Source: Pandoraea captiosa (GTDB lineage: Bacteria > Pseudomonadota > Gammaproteobacteria > Burkholderiales > Burkholderiaceae). Taken from it: a DNA stretch of 64,000 bases. Below the pieces are notes generated by a model, which searched no databases, was not told the origin of the DNA, and was given only the letters and a program-made list of their open reading frames with translations. The DNA is taken from the NCBI RefSeq assembly GCF_902459775.1, contig NZ_CABPSQ010000012.1, positions 62,001 to 126,000 of the forward strand, in the 5' to 3' direction. Below are positions 1 through 7,751 of the stretch, piece by piece; the stretch's first letter is position 1, and each line of letters begins with the position of its first letter. The position numbers and the translations under genes were made by a program.

Positions 1-410
1 TCGTCGCGGGCCTTGAACAAGGCCAGTCGTGCACCGTAAGGATCGCTGATGCCCACGATCTGCACTTGTGCGCGCATCAGCGGCAAGGTGCTCGACGTTT
101 CGAAGCCGCCGTCTTCACGCGCCAGCTTGGCCATGTACGAGGCGGCTGCAATGATCGAGGGCTCTTCCACTGCCAGCGGAATCAGAACGTCGCGGCCATT
201 GATGCGGAAGTTGCCTGCCACGCCCATGGGCAGCTCGAACGTGCCCACCACGTTTTCGATCATGCCGTCAGCCAATGCGGTGGGCAGCGCTCCGGCCTGA
301 GTCAGCAGTGCGCGCTCTTCATCGTTGAGATGGCAGGCGGTGGCGACATGCGCCCAGCGTTGAGCGGGGGTGAGCGCACGGAAATTGGGAAGACGTGAAT
401 CGACGGCCAT
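1..410 (-). CDS. mvaA: Hydroxymethylglutaryl-CoA reductase, class II (5' part, gene runs off the window)
   Basis: The first 136 residues of a class II HMG-CoA reductase, which interconverts HMG-CoA and mevalonate; in bacteria such as Pseudomonas mevalonii it serves mevalonate breakdown. The start at 410 follows a GGAGT Shine-Dalgarno. The protein opens [10 protein letters not shown] and carries [11 protein letters not shown] at residues 51-61 and [11 protein letters not shown] at 81-91. The Glu of the EEPS motif falls at residue 83, the number of the catalytic Glu in the P. mevalonii enzyme. The rest, including the second cofactor-binding half, lies outside the window. It is divergent from a MocR-type regulator across 171 bp holding two dyad symmetries, so regulation by that protein is likely. 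Whether the pathway is catabolic here cannot be seen. Confidence 0.9.
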   Translation of the reverse strand, partial: MAVDSRLPNFRALTPAQRWAHVATACHLNDEERALLTQAGALPTALADGMIENVVGTFELPMGVAGNFRINGRDVLIPLAVEEPSIIAAASYMAKLAREDGGFETSSTLPLMRAQVQIVGISDPYGARLALFKARD

Positions 411-424
411 GAAAACTCCTACTC

Positions 425-438
425 ATCCAGATCTGGAT
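425..438. promoter_or_regulatory. 14-bp perfect palindrome in the mvaA leader
   Basis: ATCCAGATCTGGAT is a perfect palindrome 15 bp upstream of the mvaA start. It may be a repressor site or a leader hairpin; no known protein site is recognised. Confidence 0.4.
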
Positions 439-475
439 ATCAATACAAGGGGACGGTTGGCCGTGAATTTATGCA

Positions 476-503
476 AACTGTACCGTTAAATACAGGTACA
501 GTT
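476..503. promoter_or_regulatory. Candidate MocR operator: 9-bp perfect inverted repeat
   Basis: AACTGTACC and GGTACAGTT form a perfect inverted repeat with a 10-bp spacer, midway between mvaA and the divergent MocR gene. One copy sits about every two helical turns, as expected for a dimeric winged-helix regulator. MocR regulators commonly bind their shared divergent promoter. A partial copy (ACAGTACTG) lies at about 511-519. Confidence 0.6.
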
Positions 504-581
504 CGGGAGAACAGTACTGCTGCAACGCAGCATCCAACCCCACTGAATGCGTACTGCTAACGCATGTTTCAGGAGATTTGA

Positions 582-1982
582 ATGGCCGGTGGTCGTGAGC
601 GTCAGGCCCCGATTGCGGAGCGTTTGGCCGATCTGATAGGGCAGCAAATCACCAACGGTGTGTATCGCGCGGGAGACAAATTACCGTCGTTGCGTGAGTT
701 GGCACATTTGCACAGTTACGCCAAGAACACGGTGGTGGCAGCGTTCGATCTCCTGGTGTCGCGCGGGTTGGTGGAGTCTCGGCGCGGCGCCGGTTTCTAT
801 GTCCAGCCTCAGGCACGCCGCGCAACGCCGGAAGAAGACGCCGGGCAGCTCAACCGTGCGATGGATGTGGTCTGGCTGATGCGAGAGCAGCTCAAGACGC
901 AGCCGGATGCGGTCGCCGTGGGCGATGGCTTCCCGCCTGTCGAGTGGCTGGCCGACATGCGCATGGACCGCTATCACCAGAAGGTGGTACGAACCGGGCT
1001 CGGCGCCTTGTTTCGCTACGGGAGCCGTTTCGGATATGCACCGCTGCGCGATAGTCTGGTGCGCAAGCTGGGCGTGTTCGGCCTCGGGGTGACACCTCAG
1101 CAACTCGTGCTGACCCAGGGCGCGAATGAAGCCATGGATCTGGTCATTCGCTATTTCGTCCCGCCCGGCGCGACGGTGCTGGTGGACGACCCCGGCTACT
1201 ACTTGCTGTTCGGCAAACTCAAGCTGGCCGGTGCGCGTGTATTGGGCGTCCCGAGGCAGGCCGATGGTCCCGATGTCCACGCGTTGGAGCAGTTGCTGCT
1301 CAACGAGCGCCCCCGCTTGTTCTTTACCCAGTCGCTGGCGCATAACCCCACGGGCTCGGACATCAGCGCCGCCAAGGCTTACCGCGTGCTGCAGCTTGCG
1401 GAACGTCACAATCTCTTGCTGGTGGAGAACGACCCGTTGGCCGACTTCAAACCGACGTCGTCGGTGCGTTTGTCCACGCTGGATCAGTTGGAACGCACGA
1501 TTTATATCGGCAGCTTTTCCAAGTCGTTTTCCGCAGCGCTTCGCGTGGGATTTATCGCGTGCAGCGAATCACTGGCCAGCGATCTGGCAGATTTGCGATC
1601 GCTCATCCATGTGAGTGGATCGGAGTACTGCGAACGCATGGTCGACGTGATGCTTCGCGAGGGTCACTACGAGCGGCATCTGGTGCGCTTGCGCCAACGC
1701 TTGGGCAAGGCGACCGAGCAGGCGTTGGCGTGGTTGGAGAAGCACGACTGCGAAGTCTTCGCGCGCAATCCTCAGTCGCTTTATCTCTGGGTCAAGTTTC
1801 CCGGCAATCCCGATGCGATGCGTCTGGCGGAGCGGTTGCTCACCCACAAGGTCACCATGGCGCCGGGCCACGTTTTTACCCTCGATCCGAGCCGGGTGTC
1901 CCCCTGGTCGCGCTGCAATGTGGGCGCCATGCTGGATCCGCGCTTCGAAGCGGCATTTGGGGCAGTGCTGCAGGGAAGTTAG
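582..1982 (+). CDS. MocR-type (GntR family) transcriptional regulator with aminotransferase-like domain
   Basis: A 466-residue PLP-dependent regulator. Residues 1-80 are a GntR winged helix-turn-helix, with RAGDKLPSLREL and the wing GLVESRRGAGFYV. Residues 110-460 are a fold-type I aminotransferase-like effector domain. The PLP lysine is Lys314 in GSFSKSF, and the HNPTG loop and the VENDP aspartate are present. Length fits the family (450-500). The ATG follows AGGAGA. It is divergent from mvaA, so it probably controls that gene as well as itself. MocR proteins usually respond to PLP or amino compounds (PdxR, GabR, TauR), so a link to mevalonate metabolism would be unusual. The target is inference. 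Confidence 0.9.
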   Translation: MAGGRERQAPIAERLADLIGQQITNGVYRAGDKLPSLRELAHLHSYAKNTVVAAFDLLVSRGLVESRRGAGFYVQPQARRATPEEDAGQLNRAMDVVWLMREQLKTQPDAVAVGDGFPPVEWLADMRMDRYHQKVVRTGLGALFRYGSRFGYAPLRDSLVRKLGVFGLGVTPQQLVLTQGANEAMDLVIRYFVPPGATVLVDDPGYYLLFGKLKLAGARVLGVPRQADGPDVHALEQLLLNERPRLFFTQSLAHNPTGSDISAAKAYRVLQLAERHNLLLVENDPLADFKPTSSVRLSTLDQLERTIYIGSFSKSFSAALRVGFIACSESLASDLADLRSLIHVSGSEYCERMVDVMLREGHYERHLVRLRQRLGKATEQALAWLEKHDCEVFARNPQSLYLWVKFPGNPDAMRLAERLLTHKVTMAPGHVFTLDPSRVSPWSRCNVGAMLDPRFEAAFGAVLQGS

Positions 1983-2142
1983 TCCGTCCGCAACGCCTGG
2001 CGGCGTGGCTGATGCCTGCACCCGGCACCGTTCAGCGCGCCAACAGTCGGTTTTCGAGAACGGTCTGCATATCGCGACGACCGTCGGCGATCAGATAAAC
2101 GATGCGTGGCGACGTCAGATGTCATCTCCCGGACGGCCGCGC

Positions 2143-2799
2143 TCACTCGCGCCATCCTTCCCGAATGATCTGCGCGATTTGCTCGCCCGTCGCACGGTTG
2201 TGCGCCTGCACCAGCGCGACAGCGCCCGCGTCGTCCCCGGCCTCGCACAAGCGCAGCAATTCGCGATGTTCCTCGTGCGAGCGTGCGGCATTGCGCGGCT
2301 TTTGCCACGTCAGAAAGAGGTAGCGGCCGAGATTCAGACGCGCCGTGGCGATCGCGCGCTGGAAGTACGGACGCTCCGCCTTCGCGTAGAGGATGCCGTG
2401 GAACGCGGCATTGCGCGTCACAATGTCCGCCAGGTCCGTGGCGGCCTCCAGCGCTTCCAGCGCCGCTCTGGCGCGAGCGAGATCCGCGCGTGAAAGATTC
2501 GGCATGGCCAGCGCCATCAGGCGCCCCTCCAGCAACGCCCGAAAATCCGCCAGTTCCAGCGCGTCGTCCTCGGTGAGCGACGTCACCACCGTGCCGCGAT
2601 TCATGCGACTCACGGCCAGTCCGTCCGACGCGAGCATGGTCAACGCCTCGCGCACCGGCACGTGACTCACTCCCAGCGCTGCGGCCAGATGGTCCTGCCG
2701 CAAGGCCTCGCCCGGCTTCAACTCACCACGGCCGATCTGCTCCCGCAGCGCTTCGTACGCCCGCTCGACGGCGGTTCCCGTGCCCGACTCCTGACGCAT
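2143..2799 (-). CDS. GntR family transcriptional regulator, FCD subfamily
   Basis: A 218-residue FadR/FCD-type GntR regulator. Residues 10-75 are the winged helix (LREQIGRGELKPGEALRQ, VSHVPVREAL, MNRGTVV). Residues 80-205 are the all-helical FCD ligand domain, with the metal/ligand His residues in RNAAFHGILY and SHEEHRELL. I chose the ATG at 2799, where the domain begins, rather than an upstream frame that would read through the promoter. It is divergent from a DASS-type transporter gene, with a perfect inverted repeat between them, so it probably represses or controls uptake of an organic acid. The ligand is unknown. Confidence 0.9.
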   Translation of the reverse strand: MRQESGTGTAVERAYEALREQIGRGELKPGEALRQDHLAAALGVSHVPVREALTMLASDGLAVSRMNRGTVVTSLTEDDALELADFRALLEGRLMALAMPNLSRADLARARAALEALEAATDLADIVTRNAAFHGILYAKAERPYFQRAIATARLNLGRYLFLTWQKPRNAARSHEEHRELLRLCEAGDDAGAVALVQAHNRATGEQIAQIIREGWRE

Positions 2800-2820
2800 C
2801 GTTCGCCTCTTTCGGTTAAC

Positions 2821-2848
2821 AATATATAATCGCGTCAAATTATATATT
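2821..2848. promoter_or_regulatory. Candidate operator of the FCD GntR regulator
   Basis: AATATATAAT and ATTATATATT form a perfect 10-bp inverted repeat with an 8-bp spacer in the 70-bp divergent promoter between the regulator (start 2799) and the transporter (start 2870). It is AT-rich in a GC-rich genome. It probably overlaps both -10 regions, so binding would control both genes. Confidence 0.6.
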
Positions 2849-2869
2849 ATTTGGAAAAAGGTGACGTCC

Positions 2870-4342
2870 ATGTCTGTACCCACCCCGTCCTCCCCCCCCT
2901 CACCATCACCATCACCATCGCCTTCGTCGACCTCGACGCCCGACGCCTTCCACCCCGATCGCCTCTGGCAGCATGCGTTGCTCACCGGCCTGTGTGCTGT
3001 GGCGGGCTTCGCGTTGCACGTGGCGGGGTTGCGCGGCGATCCGCTCGCTGTGGCGGTCGTCCTTTTGCTCTGCCTCAGTTACTGGGCCACGGGCTGGCTG
3101 CCGGACTTCGTCATATCGCTGCTGTTGATGTTTTTGCTCGCAACGTGCACATCGCTTGGCGCGAACGTCGTCTTCTCCGGCTTTACGTCGAGCGCATTCT
3201 GGCTCGTTTTCAGTGGCGCGGTCATCGGCATGGCGTTGAACGTGACCGGGCTGGGCGAACGTGTCGCCTCGCGGCTGGCCGATCATTGCGGCCGGGCGTA
3301 TGGGCTCGCGCTCGCCGGGTTCGTTGCCATCGCGTTCGCGCTGTCGATCGTGATGCCCTCGACACTCGGTCGCATCGCCATTCTCACGCCCATCGTGCTG
3401 AGCTTCTGCGAACGTGTCGGACTCACGCCCGGCCGCCCGGGGCGCATCGGCCTGATGCTCGCCACGGCCCTGGCCAGTTGCGAACTGTCCACCGCGATCC
3501 TGCCCGCCAATCTGCCCAACCTCGTCATGGCGGGTACCGCCGAAACGGTCCTCGGTCTGCATCTCGGTTACGGCGAATACGCTATCGCGCTCGTGCCCAC
3601 ACTCGCCATCGTTCGGGGCGTCGTGCTCGTCGTCGTGGCAAAACGGCTGTTCCCGGATCGTCTGACGACACTCCGCGCAGAGAACGGGTCTGACGCCACG
3701 ACGCGCGACACCCCCATGAGCGCACACGAGAAGCGGCTTCTCGCCGCGCTCACGCTCATGCTTGCGCTCTGGCTCACCGAACCGTGGCACCACGTTGCGG
3801 CGGGTTGGGTCGGACTGGGCATTGCATTGCTGTGTCTGGGCCCGCTGCGTCTCGTGAATGCCGACGCCTTCCTCAAGCAGGTCAAACTTGCCCCGCTGTG
3901 GTTCGTCGCCGCCATCATCGGCCTGACGGCAGCCGTCGATCACGCAGGACTCGCCAACGCGTTGCGCCCCTTGCTGGCCCATCTCGATCTGGCACAACTG
4001 TCGACGATGCCCGCTTATCTGGGGCTGGTTGTCCTGTCGATCGTCCTCACGTTCCTTGTCACGTCCAACGCCGCGCCCGCGCTCTACACGCCACTGGTAC
4101 CGGCCCTGGCCGTCGGCGCCCCGCTCGGTGCAAAGGCCATTTTGCTCACGCAGGCAGTCGGCATCTCGACCATCGCGCTTCCCTATCAGGCTCCGCCGCT
4201 CGTACTCGCCATGGCACTCGCCGGCATTGGCATCCGCGACGCGACGCGCTACTGCGTTGCCACCGCGCTGGTCGCGCTGCTGAGCGTCGTGCCGCTGACC
4301 GCCGTCTGGTGGCACGTCATCGGCCTGATGTCACTTCGCTGA
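2870..4342 (+). CDS. DASS/SLC13-type anion (probably di- or tricarboxylate) transporter
   Basis: A 490-residue inner-membrane permease with about 12 hydrophobic segments. It is organised as two repeats with the DASS-type hairpin motifs LPANLPNLVMAG (about residue 210) and SNAAPALYTPLVPAL (about 400). A Ser/Pro-rich 30-residue N-terminus precedes the first membrane segment. The ATG at 2870 has an AAAAGG ribosome site 8-10 bp upstream; the GTG at 2861 is too close to it. The divergent FCD-GntR gene suggests induction by the transported acid. An ArsB- or CitMHS-like role is possible; the substrate cannot be read from sequence. Confidence 0.8.
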   Translation: MSVPTPSSPPSPSPSPSPSSTSTPDAFHPDRLWQHALLTGLCAVAGFALHVAGLRGDPLAVAVVLLLCLSYWATGWLPDFVISLLLMFLLATCTSLGANVVFSGFTSSAFWLVFSGAVIGMALNVTGLGERVASRLADHCGRAYGLALAGFVAIAFALSIVMPSTLGRIAILTPIVLSFCERVGLTPGRPGRIGLMLATALASCELSTAILPANLPNLVMAGTAETVLGLHLGYGEYAIALVPTLAIVRGVVLVVVAKRLFPDRLTTLRAENGSDATTRDTPMSAHEKRLLAALTLMLALWLTEPWHHVAAGWVGLGIALLCLGPLRLVNADAFLKQVKLAPLWFVAAIIGLTAAVDHAGLANALRPLLAHLDLAQLSTMPAYLGLVVLSIVLTFLVTSNAAPALYTPLVPALAVGAPLGAKAILLTQAVGISTIALPYQAPPLVLAMALAGIGIRDATRYCVATALVALLSVVPLTAVWWHVIGLMSLR

Positions 4343-4673
4343 CCTGGGCGCGCCACTGTCGAGCTTTCATTTCAAACGCTGGTTTGCGAGACGAACACGG
4401 AGCTACCATCGGACGGACACCGATACGATGGATTTCAATCGTTTCGCAGACCATCTCGTCTACTATGAAATCGCATGGGGAATGCCCTGCTTGAGGGACT
4501 CACCCGCATGCCGCCACAATCGCTCATCAGCCAGGAAAACAAGCGGCGACAAGCGACAACGAGCCACAACAAGCAAAGACGAGCAACAACGAGCGCCGCC
4601 CGCCATACCGAAACTCCGAAGGCAGTCACCGTAGTCGAACCAAGCCGTTTCATGCAGCCAAGGGGAGTCTTGC
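4343..4673. other. Non-coding gap with degenerate ACAACGAGC-like repeats
   Basis: No convincing gene. From about 4538 to 4597 the sequence is a low-complexity series of ACAA(G/C)/GAGC units, seen on the + strand as ACAAGC, ACAACGAGC and similar. It probably contains the promoter of the downstream GT87 gene, but no clear -35/-10 pair stands out. Confidence 0.35.
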
Positions 4674-6008
4674 ATGACATCGAAGCCGTCGGCTGTCACC
4701 AAAGCCACACCTCCAGCGCCGTCCACGCCATGCGGGCCTGGCGCGCGTCGGCACTGGTCCGAGGACAGCGCGCGGCTGCGCCTTTATGGCGGCGCCGGAA
4801 TCTTCATGACGCTCGCGGTGCTGTGCGTGTGGGCGTATCGATACTTTCTGTCGGGCACGCCGACCATGAGCCCCGCCGCTGTCGACTTCCTGCCGTTCTG
4901 GGGGGCCGCGCACTTCGTGCTGCACGGCCACGCGATCGACGCCTATGACGTCGAGCTGATGTCGAAGCTCCAGATTGCCGAACGGCCTTGGGCGGCAAAC
5001 CTCGGTGGCTACCTGCCGTGGCTATATCCGCCGGTGATGATGGTCTTTGTTACGCCGTTCGCGCTGTTGCCTTATGTCTACGCTTACGCGTTGTATGCGT
5101 TGATTGGTCTGAGCCTCTATTACGCCGCATTGCGACGCACGCTCCCCTGGCCCGAGGCCCGCGTGCCGACGCTCGGCTTTCCCGGCGTCATGCTCGTGAT
5201 CGTGGCCGGCCAAATCGCCCTCTACACCACGGCGCTTGCGGGCTTCTCGCTCGCCATGCTGCGCAAACGGCCCGTATGGGCAGGGGTATTCGCCGGACTG
5301 CTTTTCGTCAAGCCGCACGTCGCCCTGCTCTTCCCGCTCGCTTTTCTCTGCGCACGTGAATGGCGCGCGCTCGCCGCGTGCATCGTCACGGTCGTCGGCA
5401 CGACGTTGCTCGCCGCCGCGCTCTTCGGCGTCGACGTCTATGCCGCCTTCCTGCACGCCTCGACCTTCGCTCGCGAGAGCATCACCAACGGGGCGGCGCA
5501 GATCGCGCGTGTGCCGACCTTCTTCATCACGGCGCGCATGCTGGGGGCGCCAGTCGGCGTGGCGGCAGCGATTCATGCGGTCATCGCGCTGGGCGCCGTC
5601 GCGGTCCTGATCGACTTCTGGCGACGCCCCGGCGCGTTTGCCCTGCGCGCCGCCACGCTCGTATGCGCCACGACGCTCGTTAGCCCCTACCTCTACGATT
5701 ACGATCTCGCGCTGCTCGCCGTCGTCATCGCCTGGTATGTGCGCGACGGCGTCGCACGCGGGTGGCTGCCCGGCGAACGCGAATGGCTCGTGCTGCTGTG
5801 GATAACGCCCATTCTCGGTCTGCTCGGTTCGATGCAGATCGGCTTCCAGTTCCTGCCGTTCATCACGCTGGGTACTCTGGCCATGTTGTGGCGACGCCGC
5901 CGTCGCCTCGCACATGTGCCCGATGCCAGCCACCCCGCAGAGACCGACGGCGGTCGTGCCGTCGCACCGCTGCGCCGCACTGCCACCACGCCCGCGTTCA
6001 CGAGGTAA
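4674..6008 (+). CDS. Glycosyltransferase family 87 (DUF2029) integral membrane protein
   Basis: A 444-residue polytopic membrane protein with 9-11 hydrophobic segments. An acidic motif follows the first membrane helix (AAVDFLPFWGAA), as in GT-C enzymes of family 87 that use polyprenyl-phosphate-linked sugars on the periplasmic face. Other family features are WLYPPVMMVFVTPFALLP and SPYLYDYDLAL. The C-terminus is basic (WRRRRR). A GtrB-like GT2 begins 5 bp after its stop, and a GtrA-like flippase lies just beyond. The three fit a pathway: GtrB makes polyprenyl-P-sugar, GtrA flips it, and GT87 transfers the sugar. The acceptor is unknown. Confidence 0.75.
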   Translation: MTSKPSAVTKATPPAPSTPCGPGARRHWSEDSARLRLYGGAGIFMTLAVLCVWAYRYFLSGTPTMSPAAVDFLPFWGAAHFVLHGHAIDAYDVELMSKLQIAERPWAANLGGYLPWLYPPVMMVFVTPFALLPYVYAYALYALIGLSLYYAALRRTLPWPEARVPTLGFPGVMLVIVAGQIALYTTALAGFSLAMLRKRPVWAGVFAGLLFVKPHVALLFPLAFLCAREWRALAACIVTVVGTTLLAAALFGVDVYAAFLHASTFARESITNGAAQIARVPTFFITARMLGAPVGVAAAIHAVIALGAVAVLIDFWRRPGAFALRAATLVCATTLVSPYLYDYDLALLAVVIAWYVRDGVARGWLPGEREWLVLLWITPILGLLGSMQIGFQFLPFITLGTLAMLWRRRRRLAHVPDASHPAETDGGRAVAPLRRTATTPAFTR

Positions 6009-6013
6009 TCGCC

Positions 6014-7195
6014 ATGCCCCGCGCCGCTGCCCGTACCGACACCTCCCGCGCGTCAATGTCGTCATCGACACAGTTTCGCGCGCCGCTCATCTCGCTCGTC
6101 GTGCCCTGTCACAACGAAGCACCTGCGCTCGACGCGTTCTATCGCGCCGTGGCCCCGGTGCTAGACCGCGTCGCCAATGCGCGCTTCGAGATTGTCTGCG
6201 TGAACGACGGCAGTACCGACGACACGCTGGGCGCGCTGCTCGCGCTTCGACGCGAAGACCCCCGCATCCGCATCATCGACTTCACACGCAATTTCGGTAA
6301 GGAGGCGGCCCTGAGCGCGGGCATCGACGAAGCGGTGGGCGACGCCGTCATCCCCATCGACGCCGACCTGCAAGACCCGCCGGCCCTCATCCCCGTGATG
6401 ATCGAACGCTGGCGCGACGGCGCCGAAGTCGTGCTGGCCAAGCGCACCAATCGCGCGAGCGACAGCGTCGCCAAACGCGTAGCGGCGGGGCTCTATTACC
6501 GCATGCACAATCGGCTCTCGGAGGTGAAGTTGCCGGAGAACGTCGGCGATTTTCGTCTGATGGACCGGCGAGTCGTGACCGCGATCCGCCAACTGCCAGA
6601 GCGCCGCCGCTTCATGAAGGGCCTGTTCGCGTGGGTGGGGTTTCGCACCCAAATCGTGGAATACGTGCGCGAGCCGCGCAGCGCGGGCGAGTCGAAGTTC
6701 TCCGGATGGCGCCTGTGGAACTTCGCGCTCGAAGGCATTACGAGTTTCAGCACGGTGCCGCTTCGCTGCTGGACGTACATTGGCGTGTCACTTGCCCTGC
6801 TCTCGCTCGCTTACGGCAGCTACATCGCCCTGCGCACGATCATTCACGGGGTGGACGTGCCCGGCTACGCATCGCTGCTCGTCGGCGTTCTGTTCCTCGG
6901 CGGGATTCAGCTCGTGGGCATCGGCGTGATCGGCGAGTATGTCGGACGCATCTATTACGAATCGAAGGGACGTCCCCTGTATCTCGTACGCCGCCGTTAT
7001 CAGACGAGCGTCAAGGTCAGTCACCTGCCGTCTCGCGCCGGCATGCGCGTGCAGCCGCGCCCCGTCACACGCGCCGATACGTCCAGTAACGATGGAGCAG
7101 AAAAGTCGTCGGCGGCACGATCAGCACGACCGCCGCGATCCCGCTCCAATGGTTGCCTCCCAGATGCTCGACCGTTCGTGCGACGAATGTCGTGA
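6014..7195 (+). CDS. GT2 family glycosyltransferase, GtrB/DPM1-like polyprenyl-phosphate sugar synthase
   Basis: A 393-residue enzyme. Residues 20-260 are a GT-A domain with ISLVVPCHNEA, CVNDGSTDDT and the DxD-like IDADLQDPP. Two C-terminal membrane helices follow (about 255-345), ending in the GEYVGRIYYESKGRPLYLV signature of GtrB/YkcC proteins, which charge undecaprenyl phosphate with a sugar. The start at 6014 follows CGAGG and lies 5 bp after the GT87 stop. The last 45 residues are a Ser/Arg-rich tail with no family counterpart; it lies antisense to the end of the GtrA gene, a 131-bp convergent overlap. Confidence 0.88.
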   Translation: MPRAAARTDTSRASMSSSTQFRAPLISLVVPCHNEAPALDAFYRAVAPVLDRVANARFEIVCVNDGSTDDTLGALLALRREDPRIRIIDFTRNFGKEAALSAGIDEAVGDAVIPIDADLQDPPALIPVMIERWRDGAEVVLAKRTNRASDSVAKRVAAGLYYRMHNRLSEVKLPENVGDFRLMDRRVVTAIRQLPERRRFMKGLFAWVGFRTQIVEYVREPRSAGESKFSGWRLWNFALEGITSFSTVPLRCWTYIGVSLALLSLAYGSYIALRTIIHGVDVPGYASLLVGVLFLGGIQLVGIGVIGEYVGRIYYESKGRPLYLVRRRYQTSVKVSHLPSRAGMRVQPRPVTRADTSSNDGAEKSSAARSARPPRSRSNGCLPDARPFVRRMS

Positions 7196-7607
7196 GCACC
7201 AGCCCGAAGACAGACACGGGCAGGAATCGCGCGAGGCTCGTGCGGTGTACGCGCGCAGAAAAGCTCCATAGCGTATTGAGCAGATAGGAGCACGGCGTCG
7301 CAACACAGAAGGCGACGGCATTGGCGAGTACCGAACCCGCGCCGAACACCTCGATTAGCGTGATCGCCACGATCACATGCACGGCCGTTGAAATCGCGCC
7401 GGACACCCCGAACCGCATCAATGGCACCACCAGCGTGCGCACGTGCGGCGACGCGCGCAAGCGTTGCAGGCGCGTGGTGCCTTCTTGAGCAGATATCTGA
7501 CGCAAGTCCGGCATGGTTTCGGTCACGCTGGCAAGTGAGTTCGGCGGCGGTTCGCCTGACGATACCAGCACACGCGCGAGTTGCCGCAAAAGTTTGCAGT
7601 GCAGCAT
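7065..7607 (-). CDS. GtrA family membrane protein (putative polyprenyl-P-sugar flippase)
   Basis: A 180-residue protein with four hydrophobic helices from about residue 60 to the end, opening with the GtrA-type LMRFGVSGAISTAVHV and ending HRYWTYRRV. GtrA proteins flip polyprenyl-phosphate-linked sugars across the inner membrane. Start is uncertain: 7607 gives a 60-residue polar N-terminus, while an ATG at 7514 gives 149 residues, closer to the usual 120-150; neither has a good ribosome site. It is transcribed against, and overlaps by 131 bp, the GtrB-like gene, unlike the usual gtrA-gtrB operon. Confidence 0.8.
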   Translation of the reverse strand: MLHCKLLRQLARVLVSSGEPPPNSLASVTETMPDLRQISAQEGTTRLQRLRASPHVRTLVVPLMRFGVSGAISTAVHVIVAITLIEVFGAGSVLANAVAFCVATPCSYLLNTLWSFSARVHRTSLARFLPVSVFGLVLTTFVARTVEHLGGNHWSGIAAVVLIVPPTTFLLHRYWTYRRV

Positions 7608-7751
7608 GGAGGCGCGGCCCCGTCAGGGTTGGACGAATAAGAATTTATGCCATTTTCGCGGAACATGGGTTGCATGCCTGTACGAGACGTCTAGGATTGC
7701 GAGGTACTCCGTAATGAAAAGACGACGTCCGATAACGACAGGAGGAAGACA

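Noticed and set aside
2032-2118. Short minus-strand frame ending VYLIADGRRDMQTVLENRLLAR
   Set aside because: It looks protein-like but is under 30 residues, has no ATG with a ribosome site and no recognised domain; possibly a remnant of a lost gene.
2912-4315. Long minus-strand frame opposite the DASS transporter
   Set aside because: Antisense shadow; the + strand frame has clear membrane helices and motifs.
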